Source of the DNA: Luteipulveratus flavus
GTDB taxonomy: Bacteria; Actinomycetota; Actinomycetes; Actinomycetales; Dermatophilaceae
Assembly (NCBI RefSeq): GCF_029439465.1
Contig: NZ_JAROAV010000050.1
Span: 1-61,629 of the forward strand
Direction of reading: 5' to 3'
DNA length: 61,629 nucleotides
Numbering within the stretch: the stretch's first letter is position 1; every line of letters starts with the position of its first letter. The position numbers and the translations under genes were made by a program. The notes under the pieces are model-generated. The model saw nothing but the letters and a program-made list of their open reading frames with translations. It had not been told where the DNA came from and did no database searches. This document shows positions 49,632 to 57,356 of this stretch, piece after piece.

Positions 49632-50897
49632 TCACTCCGCGGGGTCGCCGACGACGACGTTCACGCTGCGCGGCCAGCTGTAGTAGCGCGTCGCCAGGTT
49701 GACCATCGCCGCCACGCGGTTGCGGCCGCCCATCAGCTCGATCAGGTGCAGGCCCAGCCACGACAGCCAGCCGATGCTGCCGCGCAGCTTGACCCCGACC
49801 GGCAGCTGGACCACCGCGTCACTGCGGCCGATCGTCGCCATCGTGCCCTTGTCGAAGTAGGAGAACTTCGTGGTCGGCTCACCGGCGAGCAGGTGCTTGA
49901 TCTGCTGCGCCGCGTGCTTGCCGCCCTGGATCGCCGGCTGCGCCACCTGCGGCAGGCCCGCGCCCGCGACGTCGCCCGCCGCGAACACGTTCGGCAGACC
50001 CTTCACGCTCAGGTCCGGCTGGACCTCGATGGCCCCGCCCTTACCGGTCGGCAGCCCCCACGACCCCACCACCGGGCCGGCCGTGATGCCGGTCGCCCAC
50101 ACCGTCATGACGCTCGGGATGGTCTCCTGCTCCCCGTCCGGGCGCTTCACCACGACGGCGTCCGGCGTCACCTGCTGCACCGAGGTGCCGAGCCGTACGT
50201 CGACGCCGCGTTCACGCAGCTCGCGGGCGGCGTACTCCTGCAGGTTGGGGGCGAACGGCGACAGCACGTGGTCCAGCATCTCGACGAGCACGATGTGCAC
50301 CTGGTCGATGCCGAGGGTGCGGAACGCGACCGGGACGGCGCCGTTGCGCAGCTCGGCGAGCGCACCCGCCATCTCCACACCCGTGGGCCCGCCGCCGACG
50401 ACGACCACGGACGTCTCACGCTTGCCGGAGCGCGCCTGGGCGGCGTTCTCGATCGAGGTGAAGATGCGGTCGCGGACGGTGATCGCGTCCTGGCGGGTGT
50501 AGATCGGGCGCGCGTTCTCCTGGGCGCCCTCGATGCCGAAGAAGTTGGCGGTGACACCCACCGACACGACCAGGAAGTCGTACGGCACAGGGTCCAGGCC
50601 CTCCAGCTCAACCTGCTGCTCGGTGGTGTCGACCCCGGTCACGGTCGCCCGGAGGAAGTCGGCGTTGTCGTACCGGCTGGTGAACGCCCGCAGCGCGAAC
50701 GTCACGTCGCCGGGGTTCAGGCCGCCGGTCGCGACCTGGTAGAGCAGCGGCTGGAACGTCGTGTACGAACGGCGGTCGATCAGCAGGACGTCGACGTCGG
50801 CGTTGCGCAGATGCTTGACGGCGGCCATCCCACCGAAGCCGCCGCCGAGAACGACGACCCGCGGACGGTGGTTCTCCTGGGCGGCGTGCTGGCTCAT
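49632..50897 (-). CDS. ndh: Type II NADH dehydrogenase
   Basis: 421 aa. The FAD-binding start VVVLGGGFGGMAAVKHLRNADVDVLLIDRR is followed by FQPLLYQVATGGL, the NAD-binding VVVVGGGPTGVEMAGAL, and FAAGDVAGAG. It passes electrons from NADH to the quinone pool without pumping protons. The C-terminal region has hydrophobic patches (LSWLGLHLIELMG) for membrane contact. The ATG is at 50897. It converges with the methyltransferase operon. Confidence 0.95.
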   Translation of the reverse strand: MSQHAAQENHRPRVVVLGGGFGGMAAVKHLRNADVDVLLIDRRSYTTFQPLLYQVATGGLNPGDVTFALRAFTSRYDNADFLRATVTGVDTTEQQVELEGLDPVPYDFLVVSVGVTANFFGIEGAQENARPIYTRQDAITVRDRIFTSIENAAQARSGKRETSVVVVGGGPTGVEMAGALAELRNGAVPVAFRTLGIDQVHIVLVEMLDHVLSPFAPNLQEYAARELRERGVDVRLGTSVQQVTPDAVVVKRPDGEQETIPSVMTVWATGITAGPVVGSWGLPTGKGGAIEVQPDLSVKGLPNVFAAGDVAGAGLPQVAQPAIQGGKHAAQQIKHLLAGEPTTKFSYFDKGTMATIGRSDAVVQLPVGVKLRGSIGWLSWLGLHLIELMGGRNRVAAMVNLATRYYSWPRSVNVVVGDPAE

Positions 50898-50940
50898 TCT
50901 TCGACATTAGGGCTCCCCGACCCGCACGTCGACCGTCGGC

Positions 50941-51333
50941 TCAGCCGTTCGCCGCCACGAGCCGGCCGAGCGCGTAGGCCATCACCGGCCGGTACGGGTA
51001 GGCCAGGACGGCGGGTGCGCGGACGACCACCGTCGCGCGCGTCCCGGCGGGCACCTCCTCGACGCGGTGCTCCAGGTGGAGCGTGGCGCCGTACGCCCGG
51101 ACGGTCCACGTCCACCGCCGCTCAGGCTCCTGCACGGTGTCGACCACGAACCGCGCCGACACCGGAGGGACGCTGCGGACGACTCCGCGCACCCCCGGCG
51201 CGAGCCGTGGTGCCGAGGGCTCGACAGCCCGGATGTGCGGAGCCCACGAGGTCCAACGCCCGATGTCGGCGTAGCGCTCCCACACTTGCGCCGGCGCTGC
51301 GGAGCCCTCGACGGACACGGTCACGGTCGCCAC
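50941..51333 (-). CDS. SRPBCC (polyketide cyclase/dehydrase-like) protein
   Basis: 130 aa helix-grip fold: TVSVEGSAAPAQVWERYADIGRWTSWAPHIRAVEPS, then RWTWTVRAYGATLHLEHRVEEVPAGT. It probably binds a hydrophobic ligand. GTG at 51333 comes one base after the stop of the upstream gene, so translation is coupled. Confidence 0.87.
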   Translation of the reverse strand: MATVTVSVEGSAAPAQVWERYADIGRWTSWAPHIRAVEPSAPRLAPGVRGVVRSVPPVSARFVVDTVQEPERRWTWTVRAYGATLHLEHRVEEVPAGTRATVVVRAPAVLAYPYRPVMAYALGRLVAANG

Positions 51334-51334
51334 G

Positions 51335-51763
51335 TCACCGACCGCCCTGCTCGCGGTGCTTCATCTCCGACTCGAGCACGTGCGGCTCGTGGACGCCGAG
51401 CTGCTCGCGCGCCGTGCGCTCCAGGTCGCGGAACACCTGCCAGTAGCCCTCGTCGTAGGCCTCGACGATCTCGAACGTCCACATGTCCCGGACGACGTCG
51501 CGGCCGACGAGGACGTCGTCCAGCTGCGCCGCGAGCCCGGTGTGCCCCGCCTCGCGCAGCTGCTGCACCGCTCGCTGGAGGGTCAGGTCCGCCGTGCCGC
51601 TGAGCCGGTGGAAGCCGTACAGCAGACCGCGCGCGTGCTCGATGACCTCCAGCGCCTCGGACAGGGTGCCCAGCGCTTCGACCGTCGCGTCGTCGACGCC
51701 GTCGGGCCGCGGATGGACGGGCGGCCGGTCGGGTCGTTCGGCGCTGTCGTGGTCGGCGCTCAT
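51335..51763 (-). CDS. Conserved hypothetical actinobacterial protein
   Basis: 142 aa, acidic, all-helical by eye (VEALGTLSEALEVIEHARGLLYGFHRLSGTAD and QQLREAGHTGLAAQLDDVL). It has no signal or membrane span and no domain I can name. AGGAG precedes the ATG by five bases. It pairs with the SRPBCC gene in a two-gene operon. Confidence 0.78.
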   Translation of the reverse strand: MSADHDSAERPDRPPVHPRPDGVDDATVEALGTLSEALEVIEHARGLLYGFHRLSGTADLTLQRAVQQLREAGHTGLAAQLDDVLVGRDVVRDMWTFEIVEAYDEGYWQVFRDLERTAREQLGVHEPHVLESEMKHREQGGR

Positions 51764-52010
51764 GACTGCTCCTGGCGGACGAGGTGCACTGCCTGACCCC
51801 TCGAACCTAGGCGCCGCGACGGCAGGCCGGTGGGAGCGCGGCGGGCGGCGCCACGGTGCTTGTCGCGGATCCCCCTGCGACAAAAGCGAACAGCGTAGAG
51901 GGCCGCGCGGGTCTCGCGCAGGTGAACTTGGGAAGAAAAAGGACCCCTTGTTACACATTTGACTGTTCACAAGTGGTGACAAGAGCCGCTGCGAGTGAGA
52001 GTGTGGCGAC

Positions 52011-52187
52011 GTGGGCCTGGGCAGGGGCATAGCCCTCATCTTCTTCCACCTGACGGTCATGATGGCGCTGCCGTTCGTGATGGCCAGAGTCGAGCAAAGT
52101 CTTCTGGGGTCTTCGGAGGGGTCGACCGCAGAGACCGACTCCGCCGCGCCGACTGTCGCTCCCGCACCGGAGCAGCGCGCCGCCTGA
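52011..52187 (+). CDS. Possible small membrane protein
   Basis: A 58-codon frame with GTG start: an initial hydrophobic helix (GIALIFFHLTVMMALPFVMA) then a Ser/Ala/Pro/Glu-rich tail ending PEQRAA. GAGAG lies ten bases before the start. It is the only coding signal in the 546-base gap between 51763 and 52309. No homologue comes to mind, so a chance frame is possible. Confidence 0.4.
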   Translation: MGLGRGIALIFFHLTVMMALPFVMARVEQSLLGSSEGSTAETDSAAPTVAPAPEQRAA

Positions 52188-52226
52188 CCGCCCGGTTCGC
52201 ACTTCTCGAAACTTTTCCCTCTCACT

Positions 52227-52254
52227 GCATCCGTGGACGGCTCTCGTCCGGAAG
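52227..52254 (+). promoter_or_regulatory. Possible SigK-type ECF promoter
   Basis: GCATCC and CGGAAG are 16 bases apart, similar to the mycobacterial SigK promoter (CCATCC, then CCGAAT). It lies 55 bases before the fasciclin gene, consistent with control by the operon's own sigma factor. Confidence 0.35.
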
Positions 52255-52308
52255 CAAGGGCATCTCGTTGACACCCCACGTCGGCGAACCCCACCGAGAG
52301 GACGTCTC

Positions 52309-52953
52309 ATGTCCCTACGTCACTGGCTGGTCGGCGCGGTCAGCGCCGCGACCGCCGTCGGACTCGCGGCCCCCGCCGCTTCCGCGGCTCCCGCAGCGCC
52401 CAGCCTCGGCACGCGAAGTCTCGCGTCGGTCCTCGCCGCTGACGGCGACACCTTCGACCGCAACTGGTACGACTACGACATCCTCGCCCAGGCGGTCGGC
52501 GCCGTCCTCGCGGCGAAGCCGACCAGCAAGGTCGCCGTCCTGGCCGACGGCACCGTCCCGCTGACGGCGTTCCTGCCGAACGACCGCGCCTTCCAGGTGC
52601 TGGCGTTCGACCTCACCAAGCGCTGGCCGGGCTCGGAGCAGCAGACGTTCACGACGCTGGCGCAGACGGTCGGCATCGACGCCATCGAGTCCGTCCTGCT
52701 CTACCACGTCGTGCCCGGCGCCACGATCGACAAGCAGGCCGCCGCGAACGCCGACGGCGCCCAGCTCACCACCGCGCTCGGCCCGACCATCGGGGTGCGC
52801 GTCCTCAGCCGGCAGCTGCCGCTGATCGTGCTGCGCGACAAGGACCCGAACGACGTCAACCCGATCGTCAACCCGTTCGCCCTCGACATCAACAAGGGCA
52901 ACCGGCAGATCGCGCACGGGATCGTCTTCGTCCTGCGCCCTGCCGACCTCTGA
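52309..52953 (+). CDS. Secreted fasciclin-domain protein (MPT70/83-like)
   Basis: 214 aa with a signal peptide cut near ASAAPA. One fasciclin (FAS1) domain: KVAVLADGTVPLTAFLPNDRAFQVLAF, then IDAIESVLLYHVVPGATIDKQAA and a final IAHGIVFVLRP, which carry the H1/H2 blocks of the fold. These proteins mediate adhesion at the cell surface. It lacks a lipobox and a sorting signal. It opens an operon that ends with an ECF sigma and a RskA-like anti-sigma. Confidence 0.9.
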   Translation: MSLRHWLVGAVSAATAVGLAAPAASAAPAAPSLGTRSLASVLAADGDTFDRNWYDYDILAQAVGAVLAAKPTSKVAVLADGTVPLTAFLPNDRAFQVLAFDLTKRWPGSEQQTFTTLAQTVGIDAIESVLLYHVVPGATIDKQAAANADGAQLTTALGPTIGVRVLSRQLPLIVLRDKDPNDVNPIVNPFALDINKGNRQIAHGIVFVLRPADL

Positions 52954-53003
52954 TCCGCAACACCCGCACGACACCCCACCAGGAAGTTCGAGAAGGAGCA
53001 GTC

Positions 53004-53831
53004 ATGAACACCACTCGTACCCTCGCCGCCGGTGCTGCGTTCGCGGCGACCGCAGGCCTCGGCCTGGCGATCACGCCGAGCCCGGCACACGCCGCGGACA
53101 CCGCGACCGTGTCGGTGCTGCACGGCGTCCCCGGCGTCACGGTCGACGTCTGGGCCAACGGCAAGCCGTTGCTGACCAACTTCAAGCCCGGCACGCTCAC
53201 CGACCCGCAGCAGCTGCCGGCCGGCACGTACGACCTCAAGGTCACGGCCGCCGGCGCCGGTGCGGGCGGCAAGGCCCTCATCGAGGCGAACGGGGTGAAG
53301 GTCCCGGCCGGCGCGAACGCGACGGTCGTGGCTCACCTCAGCGCGGACGGCAAGCCCGAGCTGACGCCGTTCGTCAACGACACCTCGAAGGTGGCGGCCG
53401 GCCAGGCGCGGCTGACCGTTCGGCACACGGCCGCCGCACCCGCGGTCGATGTCCGCGCCAACGGCAAGGCGGCCTTCCAGAACCTGGTCAACCCCAAGGA
53501 GGCCAAGGCCGACCTGCCCGCCGGGATGATCTCGGCGGACGTCACCCTCGCCGGCACGGACACGGTCGCGATCGGCCCGGCCGACCTGGACCTGAAGGAG
53601 GGCACGAACACGATCGTCTACGCGTGGGGCAGCGCTTCGGACAAGAACCTGAAGCTCGCGACGCAGACGATCAGCGGCCTGCACTCGGCTCCCGGCGGGG
53701 TGCCGTCGGGTACCGGTGGCCAGGTCGCGTCCGACGCCCAGCGCCAGCGGGTCGCCACGGTCCTGACGGTCGCGGTGGTCGCCGGAGCGCTCGTCTACGT
53801 GCCGATGCGGCGCCGCCGCAACGAGGGCTGA
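53004..53831 (+). CDS. DUF4397-domain surface protein with C-terminal membrane anchor
   Basis: 275 aa. Signal peptide, then two DUF4397-like beta domains (TVSVLHGVPGVTVDVWANG and RLTVRHTAAAPAVDVRANGKAAFQNL), a Gly/Ser-rich spacer and one C-terminal membrane helix ending PMRRRRNEG. The anchor plus positive tail looks like a sorting-type end, but no clear LPxTG is present. A class F sortase gene begins one base after its stop. GAAGGAG precedes the ATG. Confidence 0.88.
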   Translation: MNTTRTLAAGAAFAATAGLGLAITPSPAHAADTATVSVLHGVPGVTVDVWANGKPLLTNFKPGTLTDPQQLPAGTYDLKVTAAGAGAGGKALIEANGVKVPAGANATVVAHLSADGKPELTPFVNDTSKVAAGQARLTVRHTAAAPAVDVRANGKAAFQNLVNPKEAKADLPAGMISADVTLAGTDTVAIGPADLDLKEGTNTIVYAWGSASDKNLKLATQTISGLHSAPGGVPSGTGGQVASDAQRQRVATVLTVAVVAGALVYVPMRRRRNEG

Positions 53832-53832
53832 G

Positions 53833-54492
53833 ATGGCGCTCGCCCGCTCGCGACGGCTCGCGGCGACGACGGCCCTCGCGGTCGCCGTCACCGCGGGCGG
53901 CGCTGCGGCGTGGGCGACGCGTGAACCGACGGCCCAGAGCAGCCGGGCGCTGGCGGTGCCGACGAGCACCTCCGGCGCCCGGTCCGCCGACCCGACGCCG
54001 ACGCCGACGTCGGTGCCGACTGCCGATCCGGCCGGCCGACGACCCGTCCCAACCCGGGTCGTCGTCGACCGGATCGGTGCCGACCTGCCGCTGGTCGCGC
54101 TCGGCGTCGACCGCGCGGGACGGATGGCCCTGCCCTCGTCCTCGCACGTGGGCGCGTGGTACCGGTTCGGACCGGCGCCCGGCGACACGGCCGGAGCCGT
54201 GGTCGTGTCCTCGCACGTGGACAGCAGCGAGGACGGGGTCGGTCCGCTGTCGCGGATCGGGCGGCTGCACCGCGGTGACCGGATCACGGTGCGCACGAGC
54301 GACGGGCGGTCGTACGGTTACCGCGTCGAGCGTGTCGTGCACATCGACAAGACGTCGCTCGACACCGGTCTCTTGTTCTCCCGGTCCGGTCCACCGCGGC
54401 TGCACCTGGTGACATGCGGTGGCGAGTTCGACCGCAGCACCGGTCACTACGAGCAGAATGTGGTTGCGGTCGCGGCCGCGGACCGACCATGA
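53833..54492 (+). CDS. Class F sortase
   Basis: 219 aa with an N-terminal membrane helix, a Ser/Thr/Pro linker, then the sortase barrel: PTRVVVDRIGADLPLVALGV, VVVSSHVDS (catalytic His) and RLHLVTCGGEF (catalytic Cys in TLxTC form). Where many class F sortases read YRDN, this one has YEQN, so the catalytic Arg may be the one in FDRSTG or be missing. It would transfer surface proteins to a cell-wall acceptor; the adjacent DUF4397 protein is a natural partner, although it lacks a clear signal. Confidence 0.88.
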   Translation: MALARSRRLAATTALAVAVTAGGAAAWATREPTAQSSRALAVPTSTSGARSADPTPTPTSVPTADPAGRRPVPTRVVVDRIGADLPLVALGVDRAGRMALPSSSHVGAWYRFGPAPGDTAGAVVVSSHVDSSEDGVGPLSRIGRLHRGDRITVRTSDGRSYGYRVERVVHIDKTSLDTGLLFSRSGPPRLHLVTCGGEFDRSTGHYEQNVVAVAAADRP

Positions 54493-54511
54493 GCGGCGAG
54501 AGGAGGCGTGG

Positions 54512-55030
54512 GTGGGAGATCACGACCCTGCGCGCGCGTCCGTGTCCCGGCGGTTGCGGGACGGCTCTTCCGACGCTCTCGCCCAGGCGTACGAGCGGTG
54601 GGGGCTGCTGGTCCACACCATCGCGGTTCGTGCGCTGCGCTCCCCCGACGCCGCGGCCGAGGTCACCCGGCAGGTGTTCGTCCGGCTGTGGGAGCAGCGC
54701 GCCTCCCTCACCGACGAGCCGTACGCCGTCCCGGCCCGGCTGGTCGCACTCACCCGCGAGGGCCTCGAGGAGCGTACGGGTCAGGACCTGCTCGGCAGCC
54801 ACGCCGACGGGGCCGCTCCGGACCGGCTGCTGCTCGCGTACGAGGTTGCTCGGCTGGACGAGCCCGCGGCCACCGCGGTCCGGCTCGCCCTCGTCGAGGG
54901 GATGCCGGATGATCTGATCGCACGCCGGCTCGACCTCCCGGTCGACGTGGTTCGTCGCCACGTGCGTCGTAGCGTGCTGAGCCTTCGGGGCGCATGGAAG
55001 GAGGTGTGCGATGACTCATCCCACCGATGA
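54512..55030 (+). CDS. ECF-type RNA polymerase sigma factor
   Basis: 172 aa. Region 2 is LAQAYERWGLLVHTIAVRALRSPDAAAEVTRQVFVRLWE, and region 4 is EPAATAVRLALVEGMPDDLIARRLDLPVDVVRRHVRR; both are shown in part and are divergent from the consensus. GTG at 54512 is set by GAGGAGG five bases upstream. The 3' end overlaps the anti-sigma gene by 20 bases. Its context (fasciclin, anti-sigma) matches the SigK group. Confidence 0.87.
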   Translation: MGDHDPARASVSRRLRDGSSDALAQAYERWGLLVHTIAVRALRSPDAAAEVTRQVFVRLWEQRASLTDEPYAVPARLVALTREGLEERTGQDLLGSHADGAAPDRLLLAYEVARLDEPAATAVRLALVEGMPDDLIARRLDLPVDVVRRHVRRSVLSLRGAWKEVCDDSSHR

Positions 55031-55772
55031 CGAGCTGGTCGACGTGGCGCTCGGCTTCGGGCCGACGGACCCGCAGGTCGCCGCGCACCTGCGGACCTGC
55101 GCCCGCTGCCAGGAGTCGGTCGAGGAGCTGCGCCAGGTCCGGAGCCGGATCAGCGAGGAGGGCCTCGGCACGGTGTGGCTGGACCCGCCGCGCGACCTGT
55201 GGCCGGACATCGAGCAGGCGATCGACGCCGCTCCTGCCGCTTCCGCTTCTGCCGACGACTCCGAGCCGGCCCCGGCCGGCGGTCCTGGCGCCACCGCCGC
55301 AGATGAGCCTGCGGCGACGAGAGCGCCGTCCGCCCGTCCGACGTTCTCGCGCCGATGGGCTGCGATCGGACTGGCCGCGGTCGTGCTGGTCGGCGCGGTC
55401 GTCGGCTGGGGGGCGTGGTCGCGGTCCCAGGACAACGGTGGCACGGTGCTCGCCTCGGCGACCCTCGGCCAGCTGCAGGCCGACGCACAAGGAGGCACCG
55501 CACAGCTGGTGCGCTCCGGCGGTGCGGTGTCCCTGCGGGTCGACGCGAACGAGCCGCAGCCGGGCCAGGGCTACCTCGAGGTGTGGCTGATCAACACCGA
55601 CGGCACCCGGATGATCTCGCTCGGGGTGCTGCGCGGACGTGGCTCGGTGGAGTTCCCCGTGACGCAGGCCGTGATCGACGCCGGTTACACGACGGTCGAC
55701 GTGTCGCACGAGCAGTTCGACGACAAGCCGGCACACTCCGGTGACAGTCTGGTCCGAGGGCGCTTGCAGTAG
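55011..55772 (+). CDS. RskA-like membrane anti-sigma factor
   Basis: 253 aa. The N-terminal zinc-binding anti-sigma part has AAHLRTCARCQE (H-x3-C-x2-C). An acidic Ala/Pro linker leads to one membrane helix (AAIGLAAVVLVGAVVGWGAW, about residues 116-135) and an extracellular RskA domain (QPGQGYLEVWLINTDGTRMISLGVL). It holds the sigma factor until regulated proteolysis. The start overlaps the sigma gene, ensuring balanced translation. Confidence 0.92.
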   Translation: MTHPTDDELVDVALGFGPTDPQVAAHLRTCARCQESVEELRQVRSRISEEGLGTVWLDPPRDLWPDIEQAIDAAPAASASADDSEPAPAGGPGATAADEPAATRAPSARPTFSRRWAAIGLAAVVLVGAVVGWGAWSRSQDNGGTVLASATLGQLQADAQGGTAQLVRSGGAVSLRVDANEPQPGQGYLEVWLINTDGTRMISLGVLRGRGSVEFPVTQAVIDAGYTTVDVSHEQFDDKPAHSGDSLVRGRLQ

Positions 55773-55936
55773 AAGGGATCTGGGCGGTCGTGCCCGGCTG
55801 TCGGTGCCGACCGGGAGCGGAATCACGGATCACCCAGTACGGTGGACAGGTCGACCCGAGCCCGGCTCGTCCGATTCGGAGCGACAGCGCATTGCGACGA
55901 GGTTGGCTCGGCTACGGGAAAGCCTGTGATGTGCAC

Positions 55937-55968
55937 GCCCCCGTCTCTCGGGGCGGGAGAGCGGGGGC
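55937..55968 (+). terminator. Strong hairpin after the anti-sigma gene
   Basis: GCCCCCGTCTCTC (55937-55949) pairs with GAGAGCGGGGGC (55957-55968) with one bulge and a seven-base loop. It lies 165 bases past the anti-sigma stop; there is no T-run. The bases between the stop and this hairpin show nothing else. Confidence 0.5.
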
Positions 55969-55980
55969 ACCCTCGCGGAA

Positions 55981-56017
55981 GGGCCGTGCTGCTGGCGTCA
56001 CGCCGGCGGCGCGGCCC
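55981..56017. terminator. Long hairpin between convergent genes
   Basis: GGGCCGTGCTGCTGGCG (55981-55997) and CGCCGGCGGCGCGGCCC (56001-56017) form a 17-bp stem with three G-U pairs and a TCA loop. It begins three bases after the merR stop on the opposite strand. Confidence 0.6.
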
Positions 56018-56020
56018 TCG

Positions 56021-56968
56021 TCATTCCAGCTGGCGGACCCGGGGGCTCGTGCTGCCGAACCGGTAGAGCACGGCGGATGCGACGGCTTGCGCGGCGACCG
56101 ACAACATCTCCGGCACCAGGATCGCGTCCTCGACCTGCTCGGCCCTCGACCCGCCCGCGTACACCAGCTCGACGCCGCTGTCGCGCAGGCTGCGCGCTGC
56201 CCTGGTGGCGACTCGGATCTCGTCGTCGTTCGTCGCGGCGACGACGGCGGCCAGCGGCGACCAGAGCTCGACGATGCGGCGCCAGCTGTCGTGCGGGACG
56301 TCCGCCCCGACGTACAGCACCTGTGCCCCGGCGCGCTGGAGCAGCAGCGCGAAGGCGAGGGCGGGCAGCTCGTGGCGTGCGTCCTCGGGCAGACCGACGA
56401 CGACCTTCGGGCCGATCGCCGGGGTCGCGTCGAACAGGGCGGCGAGCTTGCGCATCACGGCCGAGCTGATGAAGTGCTCGGCAGCGACGTCCAGATCGCC
56501 GCGCTCCCACGCGGCGCCGACGTCGGTCATGCTCGGCATCAGCCAGCTGTCGACGACGGTCTCGACGTCGGCGAAGGCGAACGCCTCGTCGAGCAGCCGC
56601 CGCAGGCCGGGGCCGTCGAACACGCCGCCGACGCGGGAGATCGCCGTCGTGTCGTCCAGGCCGCGCAACCGGATACGCCCGCCGACGGGTTCGACGGTCA
56701 CCGTCGGCCGCGGCGCCGGGACCGGCGTGGGCGCGGCCTGACCGTGGGCCGCGCGGCTGAGAGCGGCGGCGCGGCGCGCGGGTACGCCGGACTCGACCAG
56801 GACGCGCATGCGTCGCACGGTCTCGACGTCCTCGGCTCCGTACTCGCGGTACGCGGAGCCGGAACGGATGGGCATCACGAGGCCGTAGCGATCTTCCCAG
56901 GCGCGCAACGTCCCCGACTTCACGCCCGTCATGGCGGCGACCTCGCCGATCGAGTAGCCGTCCCCCAC
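56021..56968 (-). CDS. MerR-family regulator with B12-binding domain (CarH/LitR-like)
   Basis: 315 aa. The MerR winged helix is YSIGEVAAMTGVKSGTLRAWEDRYGL. Next a helical domain carries WERGDLDVAAEHF, matching the W-x9-E-H signature of light-sensing B12 regulators. The B12-binding domain has EDARHELPALAFALL, where the His could be the lower cobalt ligand. Such proteins repress carotenoid or stress genes in the dark. GTG at 56968 is preferred since GGAGG stands five bases before; 56980 is possible. No carotenoid genes are nearby. Confidence 0.85.
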   Translation of the reverse strand: MGDGYSIGEVAAMTGVKSGTLRAWEDRYGLVMPIRSGSAYREYGAEDVETVRRMRVLVESGVPARRAAALSRAAHGQAAPTPVPAPRPTVTVEPVGGRIRLRGLDDTTAISRVGGVFDGPGLRRLLDEAFAFADVETVVDSWLMPSMTDVGAAWERGDLDVAAEHFISSAVMRKLAALFDATPAIGPKVVVGLPEDARHELPALAFALLLQRAGAQVLYVGADVPHDSWRRIVELWSPLAAVVAATNDDEIRVATRAARSLRDSGVELVYAGGSRAEQVEDAILVPEMLSVAAQAVASAVLYRFGSTSPRVRQLE

Positions 56969-56984
56969 CCCACCCTCCACAAAG

Positions 56985-57009
56985 TCTCGACAAGAAGCGG
57001 TTCTCGAGA
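56985..57009. promoter_or_regulatory. Inverted repeat upstream of merR
   Basis: TCTCGA (56985-56990) and TCGAGA (57004-57009) are 13 bases apart, overlapping the likely 5' region of the merR gene. It could be an autoregulatory operator. Confidence 0.3.
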
Positions 57010-57092
57010 TCGTAGCCAGAACAGCGCGCCGACGCATCCGGAGTGGCGCGTTCGCGGTACGGACGGGTCACCTCCCGGTGCCGAACCTCTTG

Positions 57093-57230
57093 TTGTGCAC
57101 AGCATGGGGACGGCGTTCGTGCAGGTCAGAGCGTTGTCCACGACGGTTGTCCCCACTGTCCACAGGTTCGTCCACAGCGGCGTCCACGGTTGGGGGCGGT
57201 TCTGCACACGTTCTCCACACGATGTCCACA
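57093..57230 (+). other. Cluster of DnaA-box-like sites upstream of dnaB
   Basis: Eight 9-mers close to TTGTCCACA lie on one strand: TTGTGCACA (57093), TTGTCCACG (57134), TTGTCCCCA (57147), CTGTCCACA (57156), TCGTCCACA (57168), GCGTCCACG (57180), TTCTCCACA (57211) and ATGTCCACA (57222). They fill much of the 388-base gap between merR and dnaB. Such a density is typical of DnaA-binding regions. Confidence 0.6.
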
Positions 57231-57356
57231 GGGGCGTTCCACCCTGCCTTGCCCGAGGCCGGTGGGGCCTCGTAGCGTCTGCTGATCACCACCCGTCGGG
57301 GCTTGTCGGTGGTTGCTGCTGTGATTCGAGTGTCGGTTGGGACGGGGAGGTCAACG

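Noticed and set aside
57093-57230. Chromosomal origin oriC
   Set aside because: The DnaA-like sites are real, but no dnaA or dnaN is present, no AT-rich unwinding region was seen, and all sites face one way; kept as a cluster only.
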